From: Desulfocurvibacter africanus subsp. africanus DSM 2603
Lineage (GTDB): Bacteria > Desulfobacterota > Desulfovibrionia > Desulfovibrionales > Desulfovibrionaceae
Length of the DNA stretch: 64,000 bases
Direction: 5' to 3'
NCBI RefSeq assembly: GCF_000422545.1
Contig: NZ_AULZ01000001.1
Span: 419,728 to 483,727 of the forward strand
The position numbers and the translations under genes were made by a program. The notes beneath the pieces were generated by a model. The model was not told the DNA's origin. It saw nothing but the letters and a program-made list of their open reading frames with translations, and searched no databases. Shown here piece by piece: positions 17,155 through 28,480 of the stretch (position 1 is the first letter of the stretch; every line of letters begins with the position of its first letter).

Positions 17155-18582
17155 TCAGCGCACGTTGTGCTTGCGCAGCAGGCTGTAGAGGCGGGCTTGG
17201 CTCAGGCCGGAGAGAGTCAAGGCTTGTCGGAAATCACCGCCCGATGCGTTCATGAGACTGGACAGATAGCGTTCTTCAAGATTTTCCAGGCCGCGCTTGC
17301 GGTATTCACTCCAGGCCGTGACCTCGCCCGTCGAGTCAGCCCGGACCTTGATCGTCCGCTCGATCTGCTCGCCCTTGCCGTTACCCGAAATCACGAACTG
17401 CAAGCGCAGATCCCTGGGCAGATGGGGCGGGAAAAGAATCTCTTCCATGGGCGCAGAGGCCACCAGGGCCTCCACCACATTGGCCAATTCGCGGATGTTG
17501 CCGGGCCAGGAATGGCGCGAAAGGAGCCTGAGCAGCTCGGGCGAGACGATCTTCTGCGGCAGGTTGTTCTTGCGGCAGACGCGCGTCATGAGGCAGTCGA
17601 CCAGCTGGGGCAGGTCGTCCGCACGCTCACGTAGAGGCGGCAGGACCAGCAGGGCCGACTTGATGCGGTAATAGAGATCCTCGCGGAAGCGGCCCTTGGC
17701 CACCAGCTCCTGCAGATCCTTGTTGCAGGCGCAGACCAGCCGGAAGTCGCTGGACACCTCGCGGTCGTCGCCCACGGGGCGGAAGCTGCGCGTTTCCAGC
17801 ACGCGCAGGAAGCTTTTCTGCATGTCCATGGCCAACTCGCTGACCTCGTCCAGGAAGAGCGTGCCGCCGTCGGCCCTCAGCACCAGACCGGGCTTGTCCA
17901 TGGTCGCGCCGGTGAAAGCGCCTTTGCGGTGGCCGAACAGCTCGCTGGCCATGATGCTCTCCTGGATGGAGGCGCAATCCACGATCACGAACGGCCCCGA
18001 AGACCTGGGGCTGTTGGCGTGCACTGCCCTGGCGAAGAGCTCCTTGCCCGTGCCGGTTTCGCCGTAGATGAGCACGTTGGCTCCGCTACGCGCGGCCCTG
18101 GCCATGCTGTTGACGCATTCCAGTATCTTGGGGTTGGAGCCGATGATGCCCTCGCGGAGGCAGGGCAGCGCGGAAAGCTTGCGCTCCTGGTAGTCCAGGG
18201 CACGCAGAAAGGATAATCGCAGACTTTGGGGCGTGTCGGTCTTCTCTATATAGTCCCAGGCACCGTTCTGGATGGCCAGCTCCGCGCCGTCGTTGCTGCA
18301 CGAGGAGGTGATGATGGTGACCTCAGGGCCGTAAGCCAGGCTCTTGAGCTTGGGCAGCAGATCCAGGCCGTTGCCGTCAGGGAGCTGCACATCCAGGATG
18401 ATGAGGTCGAAGTCCGACTTGCGCACCTCCTCCATGCCCTGGGCCAATGTCCTGGCTTCCGCCGCCTCATGGCCCTCCTGGCGAATCAGCTCGCCAAGGG
18501 CAAGACTGAACAGCGCGTCGTCGTCGATGATGAGTACTCTGCCCACGGATCTCCCCCGGTCGTTGTCACCCGGCATGCGCAT
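17155..18582 (-). CDS. Sigma54-dependent response regulator (NtrC family)
   Basis: The product has 475 residues; the start at 18582 follows AGGAAG. Receiver domain is about 14-130, with phospho-acceptor D64 in LIILDVQLPDG. The AAA domain is about 148-375, with Walker A GETGTGKE (174-181) and an intact GAFTGA loop (221-226). A Fis-type helix-turn-helix is at the end (FRQALTLSGLSQARLYSLL). It should activate sigma54 promoters after phosphorylation by an unidentified kinase. It lies directly upstream of the exopolysaccharide operon on the same strand, so that operon is the natural candidate target; this is inference. Confidence 0.92.
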   Translation of the reverse strand: MRMPGDNDRGRSVGRVLIIDDDALFSLALGELIRQEGHEAAEARTLAQGMEEVRKSDFDLIILDVQLPDGNGLDLLPKLKSLAYGPEVTIITSSCSNDGAELAIQNGAWDYIEKTDTPQSLRLSFLRALDYQERKLSALPCLREGIIGSNPKILECVNSMARAARSGANVLIYGETGTGKELFARAVHANSPRSSGPFVIVDCASIQESIMASELFGHRKGAFTGATMDKPGLVLRADGGTLFLDEVSELAMDMQKSFLRVLETRSFRPVGDDREVSSDFRLVCACNKDLQELVAKGRFREDLYYRIKSALLVLPPLRERADDLPQLVDCLMTRVCRKNNLPQKIVSPELLRLLSRHSWPGNIRELANVVEALVASAPMEEILFPPHLPRDLRLQFVISGNGKGEQIERTIKVRADSTGEVTAWSEYRKRGLENLEERYLSSLMNASGGDFRQALTLSGLSQARLYSLLRKHNVR

Positions 18583-18814
18583 GTTGCTTCCTGCGCAGGC
18601 CTCCTACGCCTGGCGCATGATGCGAGCAGGACATGCCCGATGCGACGGACCCCACGGCCCCGTCAGCAAGCGCTAAAAAACCTCCCCAGCCGCCCCCATG
18701 CGGCTGTAGATGGCGCGAACGCCGCCTTTCATGGCCGATTAGAGCAGGTTCGGAATTATTTACAAGAACGCACGGTTATAAATCACGTCGAATCATCGGC
18801 GTGTATTTTGTCGT

Positions 18815-19696
18815 CTAGCTTTCGTCGCGATCCCGCAGGGCCTCGAAGCCCGAGACCACGTCCATGAGCTCGCCGGTGATCTGGGTTTGGCGCGCCTGGC
18901 GATACTCCATGGTCAGCCGGTCCTTCATCTCGTCGATGTTCTTTTCGGCGGACTGCATGGAGCTGAGCCTGGCCGCGTTCTCGCTGGCCAAGGATTGGCC
19001 GAAGGCGCGGTAGAGGGAGATGAACAGATACTGTGAAAAGAGGTGGCCGAAGAAGTCCTTGGGGGCCATGTTGATTTGCGGCAGCGAGCGCTCGGGCCAG
19101 GTGCGCTGCTCGAAGCGAGCCGCCCACTCCTGGTCCAGGGGCAGGAGCTTGCGCAGGCGCGGCTCATAGACCGAGCCCTTGGCGGGCCGGTTGTTGAGCA
19201 GGTAGAAACGCAGTATGCCCTGCTCCCGCCGCTGGCGGTCCATGTGCTCGATGATGGCCATGACCTCCGTGTCCACGGCCGAAAGGCTGCCCGGCAACTG
19301 GAAGTGCATCCGCACGTCCCGGCCGGAATCCACGAGCCCGCCAAGCACGCGTTCCCCCGAGACCCAGTAGCTAACGTCCTCGCCGTCCTTGCGCAGGTCC
19401 GGCTCGCGCCGCTCGATCTCCTGCAGGATTACCTCGTTGAACTGGCCGCACATGCCCTGATCCGAGCCGATGGCCAGCACCACGGCCGGGCCCTTGGCCT
19501 CCACCAACGGAAAGCCGCCCGCGCGCAGGAAGAACACGAGCCAGGCCAGATTAATTGTGCGGCCGTATTCCGCCAGTGACTCCACGGCCCGCTCGTAGGT
19601 GCGGATGTTCACAGAGGCCATGGCCTTCATGGTCTTGACTACCGAGAGCAGCTCCGTGGCGGTCTTGATCTTGCGCTCCAGGGCCTGGATGGTCAT
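18815..19696 (-). CDS. atpG: N-type ATPase gamma subunit
   Basis: The product has 293 residues. It begins [31 protein letters not shown], here recognisable by [20 protein letters not shown], the N-terminal rotor helix of F-type gamma subunits. The C-terminal helix carries [13 protein letters not shown] and [12 protein letters not shown]. It is the central stalk turning inside the alpha-beta hexamer. Its ATG overlaps the atpA stop codon (ATGA), and it is the last gene of the operon. I see no strong terminator in the 232 bases before the next gene on the same strand. Confidence 0.93.
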   Translation of the reverse strand: MTIQALERKIKTATELLSVVKTMKAMASVNIRTYERAVESLAEYGRTINLAWLVFFLRAGGFPLVEAKGPAVVLAIGSDQGMCGQFNEVILQEIERREPDLRKDGEDVSYWVSGERVLGGLVDSGRDVRMHFQLPGSLSAVDTEVMAIIEHMDRQRREQGILRFYLLNNRPAKGSVYEPRLRKLLPLDQEWAARFEQRTWPERSLPQINMAPKDFFGHLFSQYLFISLYRAFGQSLASENAARLSSMQSAEKNIDEMKDRLTMEYRQARQTQITGELMDVVSGFEALRDRDES

Positions 19697-21213
19697 GGCC
19701 GCGCCAACCCCTCCAGGGCCGTGCGCAGGTGCTCGCGCAGCTCGTCCCACACGGGCGCGCTCTTGGCTGCCCCGGCGATGTCTTCGTCCATGTTGGGCCA
19801 GCGCTGCCTGGCGCTGTCGATGATGCGCTCCTGAGCCTGCCTGATCCTGTCCACGGGCAACTCGTCCAGCAACCCTTCCGAGACCGCGAAGAGCACGGCC
19901 ACCTGCTCGCCGGCCGAGAGCGGGTTGAACTGACTCTGCTTGAGGACCTCGCGCACCCGACGGCCGTGCTCCAACCGCTTGCGCGTGCGCTCCTCCAGGC
20001 GCGTGCCGAAACGGGCGAAGGTCTCCAGCTCCTGGTACTGGGTATAGGAGAGCCGCAACTGGCCGCTGACCTTGCGGTAGCCCGGCAACTGGGACTTACC
20101 GCCCACGCGCGACACGGACATGCCCACGTCCACGGCCGGCAGGATGGATTTGATGAACAGGTCGGGCGAGACGTAGATCTGGCCGTCGGTGATGGAGATG
20201 AGATTGGTGGGGATATAGGCCGAGATGTTCTGGGCCTCGGTTTCGATGATGGGCAGGGCCGTCAGACTGCCCCCGCCCAGCTCGGGCTTGAGGTGCGTGG
20301 CGCGCTCCAGCAGCCGCGAGTGGATGAAGAAGATGTCGCCGGGATAGGCTTCGCGGCCCGGCGGCCGGCGCAGCAGCAAGGATAACTGGCGGTAGGCGCG
20401 CGCGTGCTGGGTCAAGTCGTCGTAGACGATGAGCACGTCGCGGCCCTGGTTGCGGAAGTACTCGGCGATGGATGTCGCGGCGTAGGGCGCCACATACTTG
20501 AGGCCGGGCGGGTCCTCGCCATCCACCACGACCACGGCCGTGTAGTCCAGGGCGTCGTGGCGATGCAGTTCGGCCACCACGCGCGCCAGGCTGGAGCTGC
20601 GCTGGCCTATGGAGCAGTACACGCACAGGACGTTCTTGCCCCGCTGATTGATGATGGCGTCCACGGCGATGGCCGTCTTGCCGGTCTGGCGGTCGCCCAG
20701 GATCAGCTCGCGCTGGCCTCGGCCTATGGGGATGAGCGCGTCGATGACCTTGAGTCCCGTGAGCAGCGGCCGGGACACGGGCGCGCGATCCATGATAGCC
20801 GGCGCGGTCTGGTGGATGGGCCAGCGGTCCTCCTCGCGCACGGGGCCCTTGCCGTCGCGGGGATTGCCCAAGGGGTCGATGACGCGACCGAAGAGCTCGC
20901 GGCCCACGGGCACGTTCAGCACCTGATTGGTGCGAACCACCTCCATGCCCGCGCTCGGGGACTTGGGCTCGTTGAGCAAAGCGATGCCCACGCGGTCCGC
21001 CAGGATCTCCATGGCCACGCCCGTGATATTCTTGCCGATGGTCAGCAGCTCTTCATAACGCACGCTGCCCAACCCCTCGGCCCAGGCCACGCCCGCGCCG
21101 ACCTGGATAATTCGGCCGACCTCCAGATGCCGGGCTCCGGGCGCGTAACGCTCCAGGGCCTGATCCACAGAGCCCAGAGCTTCGTCGAGGGCGGACAGCA
21201 AGGTATCGCTCAT
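19693..21213 (-). CDS. atpA: N-type ATPase alpha subunit
   Basis: The product has 506 residues, normal for F-type alpha. Walker A is [10 protein letters not shown] near residues 172-181. The protein keeps [21 protein letters not shown] and the [14 protein letters not shown] region. It provides non-catalytic nucleotide sites in the F1 head. Both ends overlap neighbouring genes by four bases, indicating tight translational coupling. The N-terminal extension is short, consistent with the alternate (N-type) family. Confidence 0.95.
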   Translation of the reverse strand: MSDTLLSALDEALGSVDQALERYAPGARHLEVGRIIQVGAGVAWAEGLGSVRYEELLTIGKNITGVAMEILADRVGIALLNEPKSPSAGMEVVRTNQVLNVPVGRELFGRVIDPLGNPRDGKGPVREEDRWPIHQTAPAIMDRAPVSRPLLTGLKVIDALIPIGRGQRELILGDRQTGKTAIAVDAIINQRGKNVLCVYCSIGQRSSSLARVVAELHRHDALDYTAVVVVDGEDPPGLKYVAPYAATSIAEYFRNQGRDVLIVYDDLTQHARAYRQLSLLLRRPPGREAYPGDIFFIHSRLLERATHLKPELGGGSLTALPIIETEAQNISAYIPTNLISITDGQIYVSPDLFIKSILPAVDVGMSVSRVGGKSQLPGYRKVSGQLRLSYTQYQELETFARFGTRLEERTRKRLEHGRRVREVLKQSQFNPLSAGEQVAVLFAVSEGLLDELPVDRIRQAQERIIDSARQRWPNMDEDIAGAAKSAPVWDELREHLRTALEGLARP

Positions 21214-22010
21214 CCCGCGCCTCCGGCCTCGGTCTGGAAGCCACCGCCACTGTTAGCTTTGTTGTCAGTTTCGCCCGCGCCCACGGCAAAGATCTCCTGT
21301 TCCAGATCACGCAGATAGCCGTGCAGGGTCCAGTCCCACTTGCGGTCCCCGGCCACGACCGTCAGACCCAGGCCCATGTCCGTGTCCCGCGAAACTTCGA
21401 TATTCCTGGCTTCGGGAAAGACCTCATGCAGCTCCCGGCGCAGCCTCTGCCCGGTCTCCTCGGAAACCTGCCCGCCGATGCGCAGGGTCACCGCGCCCGC
21501 ATGGACGAAGCCGTCGCCATCCTCGGCCTTGCGCCGGCGCAACTCGGACAGGAACTTGTCCGCGGCCTTGCGCTCCAGCGATTCGTCGGCCAGATCAGCC
21601 AGGGCCCTCCTGGACACGGTCAGCACCTGGCCCACGATGCGCTTGCGCATCTTCTCCAGCTCACGCTCGCGCTCCTGCCGCACGGCCTGCTGCCAGGATG
21701 CGCGCTTCTCCTCCACCTCGGCGTGGGCCTTGTCCATGGCCTCGTCCTTCCACTCCTTGATCTCCCGGCGGGCCTGGACCATGTGTTCGTCGCGCGCGCG
21801 CTCAAGCTCCTGGCGCTCGGACTGGAGTCGCTGGAGCTCTTCCTCGGCTTCGCGCCGGGTATTCCTGGCGTCCTCCAGGCGGCTGCGCACGCGCTCTTCC
21901 CGCTCGTGCATGGCGCGCAGGATGGGCCCGTAGAGGAGTCTCTTGAGCAGCCAGATCAGGATCAGGAAGTTGATGATCTGCGCTCCGACGGTGAACCAGT
22001 CGATAAGCAC
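21210..22010 (-). CDS. atpF: N-type ATPase b subunit with a delta-like C-terminal domain
   Basis: The product has 266 residues, longer than ordinary b (about 160). A GTG start at 22010 follows GGAGG. One membrane helix is near 8-27 ([20 protein letters not shown]). A long charged coiled coil spans 30-150. The C-terminal 90 residues ([19 protein letters not shown], then [21 protein letters not shown]) resemble the C-terminal domain of the delta/OSCP subunit. The operon has no atpH, so this fusion probably supplies the delta function in the peripheral stalk. Known N-ATPase operons share this long b and lack of atpH. Confidence 0.92.
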   Translation of the reverse strand: MLIDWFTVGAQIINFLILIWLLKRLLYGPILRAMHEREERVRSRLEDARNTRREAEEELQRLQSERQELERARDEHMVQARREIKEWKDEAMDKAHAEVEEKRASWQQAVRQERERELEKMRKRIVGQVLTVSRRALADLADESLERKAADKFLSELRRRKAEDGDGFVHAGAVTLRIGGQVSEETGQRLRRELHEVFPEARNIEVSRDTDMGLGLTVVAGDRKWDWTLHGYLRDLEQEIFAVGAGETDNKANSGGGFQTEAGGAG

Positions 22011-22013
22011 GGT

Positions 22014-22310
22014 CTAGCCTCCGCCCCCGGCCTGTTGCGCGGCCTGCTGGATGAAATAGTTCCAGAACGGGTTGGCGAAGATGAGGATCATCGCCACCAC
22101 CAGGCAGTAGATCGCCGTGGACTCGATCATGGCCAGGCCCACGAACAGCGTCCGGGTGATGGAGCTGGTCTCGTCGGGCTGCTGGGCCATGGCGCTCAGG
22201 GCCGAGGACACGGCAAGGCCCTCGCCGATGGCCGGCCCGATAGCGCCGATTCCAATGGTCAGTCCGGCGACGACGATGGACGCCAGTCCGATCCAGGTAA
22301 GACTATCCAT
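22014..22310 (-). CDS. atpE: N-type ATPase c subunit
   Basis: The product has 98 residues forming a two-helix hairpin. Helix 1 has the glycine-rich GIGAIGPAIGEG with E30; helix 2 has IESTAIY with E63, S64, T65 and Y68. E-S-T-x-x-Y is the sodium-ligand pattern of Na+-type c rings. However E30 replaces the glutamine found in classical Na+ rings, giving two carboxylates per hairpin, the N-ATPase arrangement. Ion choice (Na+ or H+) therefore cannot be fixed from sequence. The start overlaps atpB by eight bases. Confidence 0.93.
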   Translation of the reverse strand: MDSLTWIGLASIVVAGLTIGIGAIGPAIGEGLAVSSALSAMAQQPDETSSITRTLFVGLAMIESTAIYCLVVAMILIFANPFWNYFIQQAAQQAGGGG

Positions 22311-23025
22311 GCAGGTCTTCCTCCTTGTCCTGTTGTTGCGCTTTCTTCTTGCCCGGCCCCATGGCGCGCATGCCGGCGGCCACGTATACGGCCGCGAGTA
22401 CGAAGAAGATGTAGGCCTGGACCATGCCCGTGAGCAGGCCCAGGATGGTTATGAGCACCGGAAATATGATGGGCACCACCGAGAGCAGGATAGCCACGAT
22501 GAGCGAGCCGCTCATGATGTTGCCGAACAGGCGCACGGCCAAGGCGATGGTGCGCGACAGCTCGCTGATGACGTTGAAGGGCAGCATGACCGGATTGGGC
22601 GCGAGGTAGCTCTTGAGGTACCGGCCCAGCCCCAGCTCCTGGATGCCCCAGGCAGGCACGGCCACGAACACGCAGATGGCCAGGGCCGTGGTCGTGGACA
22701 GCGAGCCCGTGGGCGCTTCGTAGCGCGGGAATATGGTCAGCAGGTTGCTCGTGGCAACGAACAGGAAGATGGTGCCCAAAAAGGCCATGAAGCGGTGCGC
22801 GTCCTTGCGCTGCATGATATCCGAGGTCTGGCGCTCGATGAGCGAGACCACGGCCTCCATGGCGTTCTGCCAGCGGCCGATGTCCGGCCCGGTGCTCAGC
22901 CTGCGCGTGGCCAGCCAGGAGACCAGCGACAGCAGGAGCATGATGCCCCAGGTGGTGACGATGGTCAGGTTCAGCTTGGCGAAGCCGTGCCGCCAGTAGA
23001 TGTATGCGTCCGGGGTGATCTCCAT
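22303..23025 (-). CDS. atpB: N-type ATPase a subunit
   Basis: The product has 240 residues from an ATG at 23025 after GGAGCTGAG. It is a polytopic membrane protein with the stator arginine in the conserved segment SRTIALAVRLFGNIMSG. It forms the ion half-channels facing the c ring. It lies between atpR and atpE as in other N-ATPase operons, and starts just after the atpR stop. Confidence 0.93.
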   Translation of the reverse strand: MEITPDAYIYWRHGFAKLNLTIVTTWGIMLLLSLVSWLATRRLSTGPDIGRWQNAMEAVVSLIERQTSDIMQRKDAHRFMAFLGTIFLFVATSNLLTIFPRYEAPTGSLSTTTALAICVFVAVPAWGIQELGLGRYLKSYLAPNPVMLPFNVISELSRTIALAVRLFGNIMSGSLIVAILLSVVPIIFPVLITILGLLTGMVQAYIFFVLAAVYVAAGMRAMGPGKKKAQQQDKEEDLHG

Positions 23026-23027
23026 GC

Positions 23028-23366
23028 TCAGCTCCGTTTCTCGCGTGGCAGCGACCGGCCCAGGGCGGGCACGAGCCACAGCCGCAGCAGGCTGAAGGAG
23101 AGCAGGGCCGCGGCCATGGCCGGCAGGCCGAGCTGGAGCACGGCCCAGAAGCCCGCGGCCGTGAGACCCAGGCGCGCCAGGAAGCTCAGCCACAGGAAGC
23201 GCCTGGGCCGCCCCTTGCCGCCCAGGGAACGCAAGGTAAGCCACAGGCCGCCGTAGAAGAGCAGGCAGAGCAGCACGCCCCAGGCCAATGCGCCCGCGAG
23301 GATCATGATGTCGGCCGTGCGCACCATGTCCCCGATCCCGAACTCCACGGTTTTTGCGATGCTCAC
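23028..23366 (-). CDS. atpR: N-type ATPase accessory membrane protein AtpR
   Basis: The product has 112 residues with a GTG start that overlaps the atpQ stop (GTGA). It has three predicted membrane segments, about 20-42, 56-75 and 80-100, with basic residues between (RSLGGKGRPRR) and at the end. AtpR is specific to N-ATPase operons and is thought to help assemble or contact the c ring; this is family-based. Position between atpQ and atpB is diagnostic. Confidence 0.85.
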   Translation of the reverse strand: MSIAKTVEFGIGDMVRTADIMILAGALAWGVLLCLLFYGGLWLTLRSLGGKGRPRRFLWLSFLARLGLTAAGFWAVLQLGLPAMAAALLSFSLLRLWLVPALGRSLPREKRS

Positions 23367-23717
23367 AACGGCCCTTCCTTCTCGTTCTTGTCTTTATCTT
23401 GGGGCATCTCCCGGTGCTTGAGGATGTCCTCGCGCTCCCGGTTGAGCCAGAACCAGGCGTTGAAGCAGCCGAAAGTGATACCCACGACCAGGCCGGTCAG
23501 GGTCCAGGAGAACGGCTGCGGATAGCGCGCGTCGAGCCACGCGCCAAGAAATGTGCAGAGGAGCGCCGGCACGGCCACGGACCAGCCCACGATGCCGAAA
23601 GCGCCCAGGCCGAACCAGACCTCGCCGCTCGTGCGCTTGGCCCGCTCACGGACCTTGCGCCGCTCCTTCTCGGAGATGCGCCGCTCTAGATCGTTGCGCC
23701 GACCATGCCCGTCCTGC

Positions 23718-23725
<8 letters not shown>
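23363..23725 (-). CDS. atpQ: N-type ATPase accessory protein AtpQ (AtpI-like)
   Basis: The product has 120 residues from an ATG at 23725. A highly charged N-terminus (ERRISEKERRKVRERAKR) is followed by two membrane segments with the AtpI-like signature ALLCTFLGAWLDARYP and GITFGCFNAWFWL. AtpI/AtpQ proteins assist c-ring assembly and possibly Mg2+ supply. It overlaps atpC by eight bases and atpR by four. Confidence 0.87.
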
Positions 23726-25563
<1,838 letters not shown>

Positions 25564-25574
25564 CTATCCCGACA

Positions 25575-25775
25575 AGAGGCCTCCGGCGGCCAAAGGGGCC
25601 CGCCCCTTTGGGAACCCGGCCAGGGGGATGATCCCCCTGGACCTCGCGATACGTGGCTAAATGCCGGCAAGGCCCGGCATTTAGCCACGAGCTACTATTA
25701 AAGCCCGACATTCGACTGGCGCGAAGCGCACCCCACCCCCCCCAAGAGATGGGGTCCAGGGGGGCCGCGCCCCTC
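25575..25775. repeat. GC-rich palindromic intergenic repeats upstream of atpD
   Basis: Three stem-loops lie in tandem between atpD and the stress protein gene, both on the minus strand. The first is CCAAAGGGG/CCCCTTTGG near 25,590; the second is CCAGGGGGAT/ATCCCCCTGG near 25,619-25,639. The third is a perfect 16-base stem, 25,652-25,667 with 25,674-25,689, loop CAAGGC. A fourth imperfect GGGG/CCCC element follows near 25,750-25,775. Similar GC-rich stems recur at 39,368 and 45,663. They could end transcription of the stress-protein gene or act as RNA stabilisers. Confidence 0.75.
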
Positions 25776-26645
25776 TTATCTACAAACCCACAGGGCCGCG
25801 CCCATGAGCTGGCGCAGGAGCGTCATGCTCACGGAGCCGAACAGGAAGCGGCTCATGAGCCTGCGGCTGCGGCCCGAATGCCCCACGGCCACGGCGGCGT
25901 AGCGGCCGCGCTCCACTTCGGCCAGGATGGCCTGGGCCGCTGACGTGTCGTGAATGACCAGCGTGGACACGCGCGACGCGTCAAGGCCGTTGTCCTTGCA
26001 AATCTCCAGGCATTTGGCGAAGACCGTTTCATTCTCTGCATCCTCGCCGGCTGCGTTGACCTTGAGCAGGGTCAGGTCGTGGCCGGGCTCGTCGGCCAGC
26101 ATGAACGAGGCGTGATCCACGGCCTGGTAGGCCGGCACGGAGCCGTCCACGCAGGCCAGCACGTTCTTGCGGTTTATTTCGGGCATGCGGCAGATCCACA
26201 GAGGGATGGTCATGCTCTCCTGCACAAGCCCCTGGGTCACGCTCTGCTCCAGGGCTTCCTCCAGGCGGCCCAGGCCGCGCCTGCCCAGGACCACGGCGTC
26301 GTACATGCCGGCCTCGGCCTCCTGCACGATGTCCATGACCTTGGAGAAGCGGCGCGAGGCAATCTTGCCTTCCAGGGATTCGCTAGGGAATCCGCGCTCG
26401 CGCAACAGGTTGCGGGCGCGATCCACGGCCTCCTGGCTGCGGCGGCGGGCCAGCTCGTCGTATTCCTCGGCGCGCAGCTTGCCCTCGTAGCCCAGGCCGG
26501 TGCCCATGACGTCCGGGGCCTGAGGCGCGGAGGCGAACAGGGTCAGGCGCAGATTCTCGGCATTGGTGAAGAAGCGACCCACGAAACGGACTCCGTACAG
26601 GGCGCTCTTCTCTTCGCTTATGGTTACGAGCAGGTGCTTTTCCAC
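25776..26645 (-). CDS. Tandem universal stress protein
   Basis: The product has 289 residues if the GTG at 26645 is used (MEKHLLVTISEEKS, preceded by AGAGG); a GTG six codons earlier is also open. Two UspA domains are joined, about 1-155 and 160-289. Each keeps a beta-strand/nucleotide-binding pattern (AVVLGRRGLGRLEEALEQSV in the first; AVAVGHSGRSRRLMSRFLFG in the second). The first resembles the ATP-binding G-x2-G-x9-G-S/T motif with substitutions. A cytoplasmic stress or energy-status protein is likely; its exact target is unknown. It precedes the ATPase operon on the same strand. Confidence 0.85.
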   Translation of the reverse strand: MEKHLLVTISEEKSALYGVRFVGRFFTNAENLRLTLFASAPQAPDVMGTGLGYEGKLRAEEYDELARRRSQEAVDRARNLLRERGFPSESLEGKIASRRFSKVMDIVQEAEAGMYDAVVLGRRGLGRLEEALEQSVTQGLVQESMTIPLWICRMPEINRKNVLACVDGSVPAYQAVDHASFMLADEPGHDLTLLKVNAAGEDAENETVFAKCLEICKDNGLDASRVSTLVIHDTSAAQAILAEVERGRYAAVAVGHSGRSRRLMSRFLFGSVSMTLLRQLMGAALWVCR

Positions 26646-26779
26646 GGGTGCCTCTTTTTCCACGGGTGTTTTCTTGGGGTGCCTCTCGGCCCTTTGCTGT
26701 GGGTATTTCTACTTAACTTATATTATTAGGCAAAACACCACCGCTGGCAACCCCGGCATACTCGGCCCGTGACAGCAAC

Positions 26780-28126
26780 TCAGAGCATGTAGCGCAGCTC
26801 ATAGATCCCCGTGGGATAGGCGAGCGGAAAAGTCTTGAGCTGCCTGGCGGTCAGGCCGTTACCCATGGCCAGGGCCAGGGCGTTGATCACCTCCTCGGCC
26901 TTATGCCCGAACAGGTGCGCGCCAAGGATACGGTCGGTTGACTTGTCCACGAGCAGCTTGTAGCCCGCGCGCCCCACTCCCACCCGGCGCGAGGAGCTCC
27001 AGCCGCTCATGTCGCCCGAAAAGACGTCCATCTCCAGGCCCTTCTTTCGGGCCTGTTCCTCGGTCAGGCCCACGCTGGCCAGGGGCGGCAGGGTGAAGGT
27101 CACGCTGGGCACGGCCGAGTAGTCCACCGTGATCTCCTTGCCGTGGACCATGTTCTGGGCCGCGGTCCAGGCCTCCATGTCGGCCACGGGTGTGAGCTGG
27201 AAGGGCGTGTCCGCGCAGTCGCCGGCGGACCAGACCCTCGGGTTGGACACGCTGCGGAAATGCGCGTCCACCCTCACCCCGCGTTTGGCGCGCTCCACGC
27301 CGGCCCTGTCCAGGTTCAGCCCATCAAGATTCGGCGCGCGGCCCGCGCCGTGCACGACCATCTCGCAGTCGCACAGCCTGCGGCGCTCCGGGCCGACGTG
27401 CACGCGCAGCCGGTCGCCCTCGCGCTGCACGTCGGTGACCTCCTCGCCAATGACGACCTCCACGCCCAGGTCGCGCGTGGCGGCCACGACAAGCTCGGCC
27501 ATGTCCCGGTCGAAGAGCTTGAGGGCCCGTTCGCCGCGCTGGATGATCTTGCAGAAAACGCCGCAACGCGCGGCGATGTGCGCGAACTCGAAGGAAATGT
27601 AGCCTCCGCCGATGAACACGATGCTGCCCGGCAGTTCGTCCAACTCCAGGAACCCGTCGCTGGTGGTCACGAGTTGCGCGCCCTCGAAGGGCAGGCGCAT
27701 GGGCGTTGCGCCCGTGCCGATGAAAATGTGCGACGCCTGGAACTCCCTGTCGCCGACGGTCAGGCGGTCCTCGGCCAGGAATTCGGCCTGGCCGCGCACC
27801 ACGTCCACGCCCAGATCGTGCAGCGACTGCTCCACGCTCGCGTCCACGGGCTCGGTGAAGCTGCGCTTGAAGCGCATGAGCGCGGGCCAGTCGATGCGCG
27901 GCTGCGTATCGATGAGGCTGTTCTTTCGCGCCCCGGCCGCGCGCCAGATGGTCTCCGCCGCCTGCCACAGGACTTTTTTCGGTTCGCAGCCGCGCAGGGG
28001 GCAGGTGCCGCCCAGGCCGTCGACCTCGGCCATGGCCACGCTCCAGCCCGCTCTGCGGGCCACCTTGGCCACGGCCCCGCCGGCCACGCCAGCGCCGATG
28101 ATGAACAGGTCCACACTCTTGTTCAT
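26780..28126 (-). CDS. FAD-dependent disulfide oxidoreductase (glutathione/mercuric reductase family)
   Basis: The product has 448 residues from an ATG at 28126 after GGAGG. An N-terminal FAD-binding motif (IIGAGVAGGAVAKVA) is followed by the redox-active pair in GGTCPLRGCEPKK, with C-x4-C spacing. The NAD(P)H site is FIGGGYISFEFAHIAARCG and the second FAD site is VWSAGDCAD. The dimerisation domain ends YPTGIYELRYML, and the classical HPT-x-E histidine motif at the C-terminus is not evident. It should pass electrons from NAD(P)H to a disulfide or related small substrate. The substrate is not identifiable. Confidence 0.88.
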   Translation of the reverse strand: MNKSVDLFIIGAGVAGGAVAKVARRAGWSVAMAEVDGLGGTCPLRGCEPKKVLWQAAETIWRAAGARKNSLIDTQPRIDWPALMRFKRSFTEPVDASVEQSLHDLGVDVVRGQAEFLAEDRLTVGDREFQASHIFIGTGATPMRLPFEGAQLVTTSDGFLELDELPGSIVFIGGGYISFEFAHIAARCGVFCKIIQRGERALKLFDRDMAELVVAATRDLGVEVVIGEEVTDVQREGDRLRVHVGPERRRLCDCEMVVHGAGRAPNLDGLNLDRAGVERAKRGVRVDAHFRSVSNPRVWSAGDCADTPFQLTPVADMEAWTAAQNMVHGKEITVDYSAVPSVTFTLPPLASVGLTEEQARKKGLEMDVFSGDMSGWSSSRRVGVGRAGYKLLVDKSTDRILGAHLFGHKAEEVINALALAMGNGLTARQLKTFPLAYPTGIYELRYML

Positions 28127-28480
28127 GAAGCCGCCTCCGCTTGTATCCGCTTCTCCAGCCACGGCTCGTCGACCGGAATCATGAAACACCAGCCTGAACT
28201 ATGGCATGGTGGATCGGTCGAGGCAAGGCGGACGGACAAAGCATGACGAACTCACGATTTGACTCCTGGCCTAAAACAACTAAATACGAAAACCGCAGGT
28301 CGGATTCATTTTTTGCCCATGGCCGACATTCCGACCTGGTGCCCGGGTGTCTTAAACCACTGGAAACCCGCCGTCTGGCTATTTGCACTCGTATTTGTTC
28401 GATTCTTGCAGTGCGGGCGCATCAAGCCCTGCGCCGTTCGCTCCGGGCGGCGCGACCGCCAGCCCCACGGAGCCCACCGG
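28127..28480. other. Divergent intergenic region
   Basis: There are 354 bases between the disulfide reductase (minus) and the histidine kinase (plus). Both genes must start transcription here. The stretch 28,270-28,310 is relatively AT-rich. I found no clear sigma54 box, hairpin or riboswitch. A plus-strand frame extends upstream of the kinase start through this region but lacks coding features. Confidence 0.5.

Noticed and set aside
16906..17634. Plus-strand open frame across the leader and the 3' end of the sigma54 activator
   Set aside because: Most of it is antisense to the clearly coding helix-turn-helix region of the activator and it has no recognisable product.
18733..18745. TTAGAGCAG near 18,735, resembling one end of the palindromic repeat
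   Set aside because: Only about nine bases match; the GCTTTT part and all hairpins are missing, so chance is likely.
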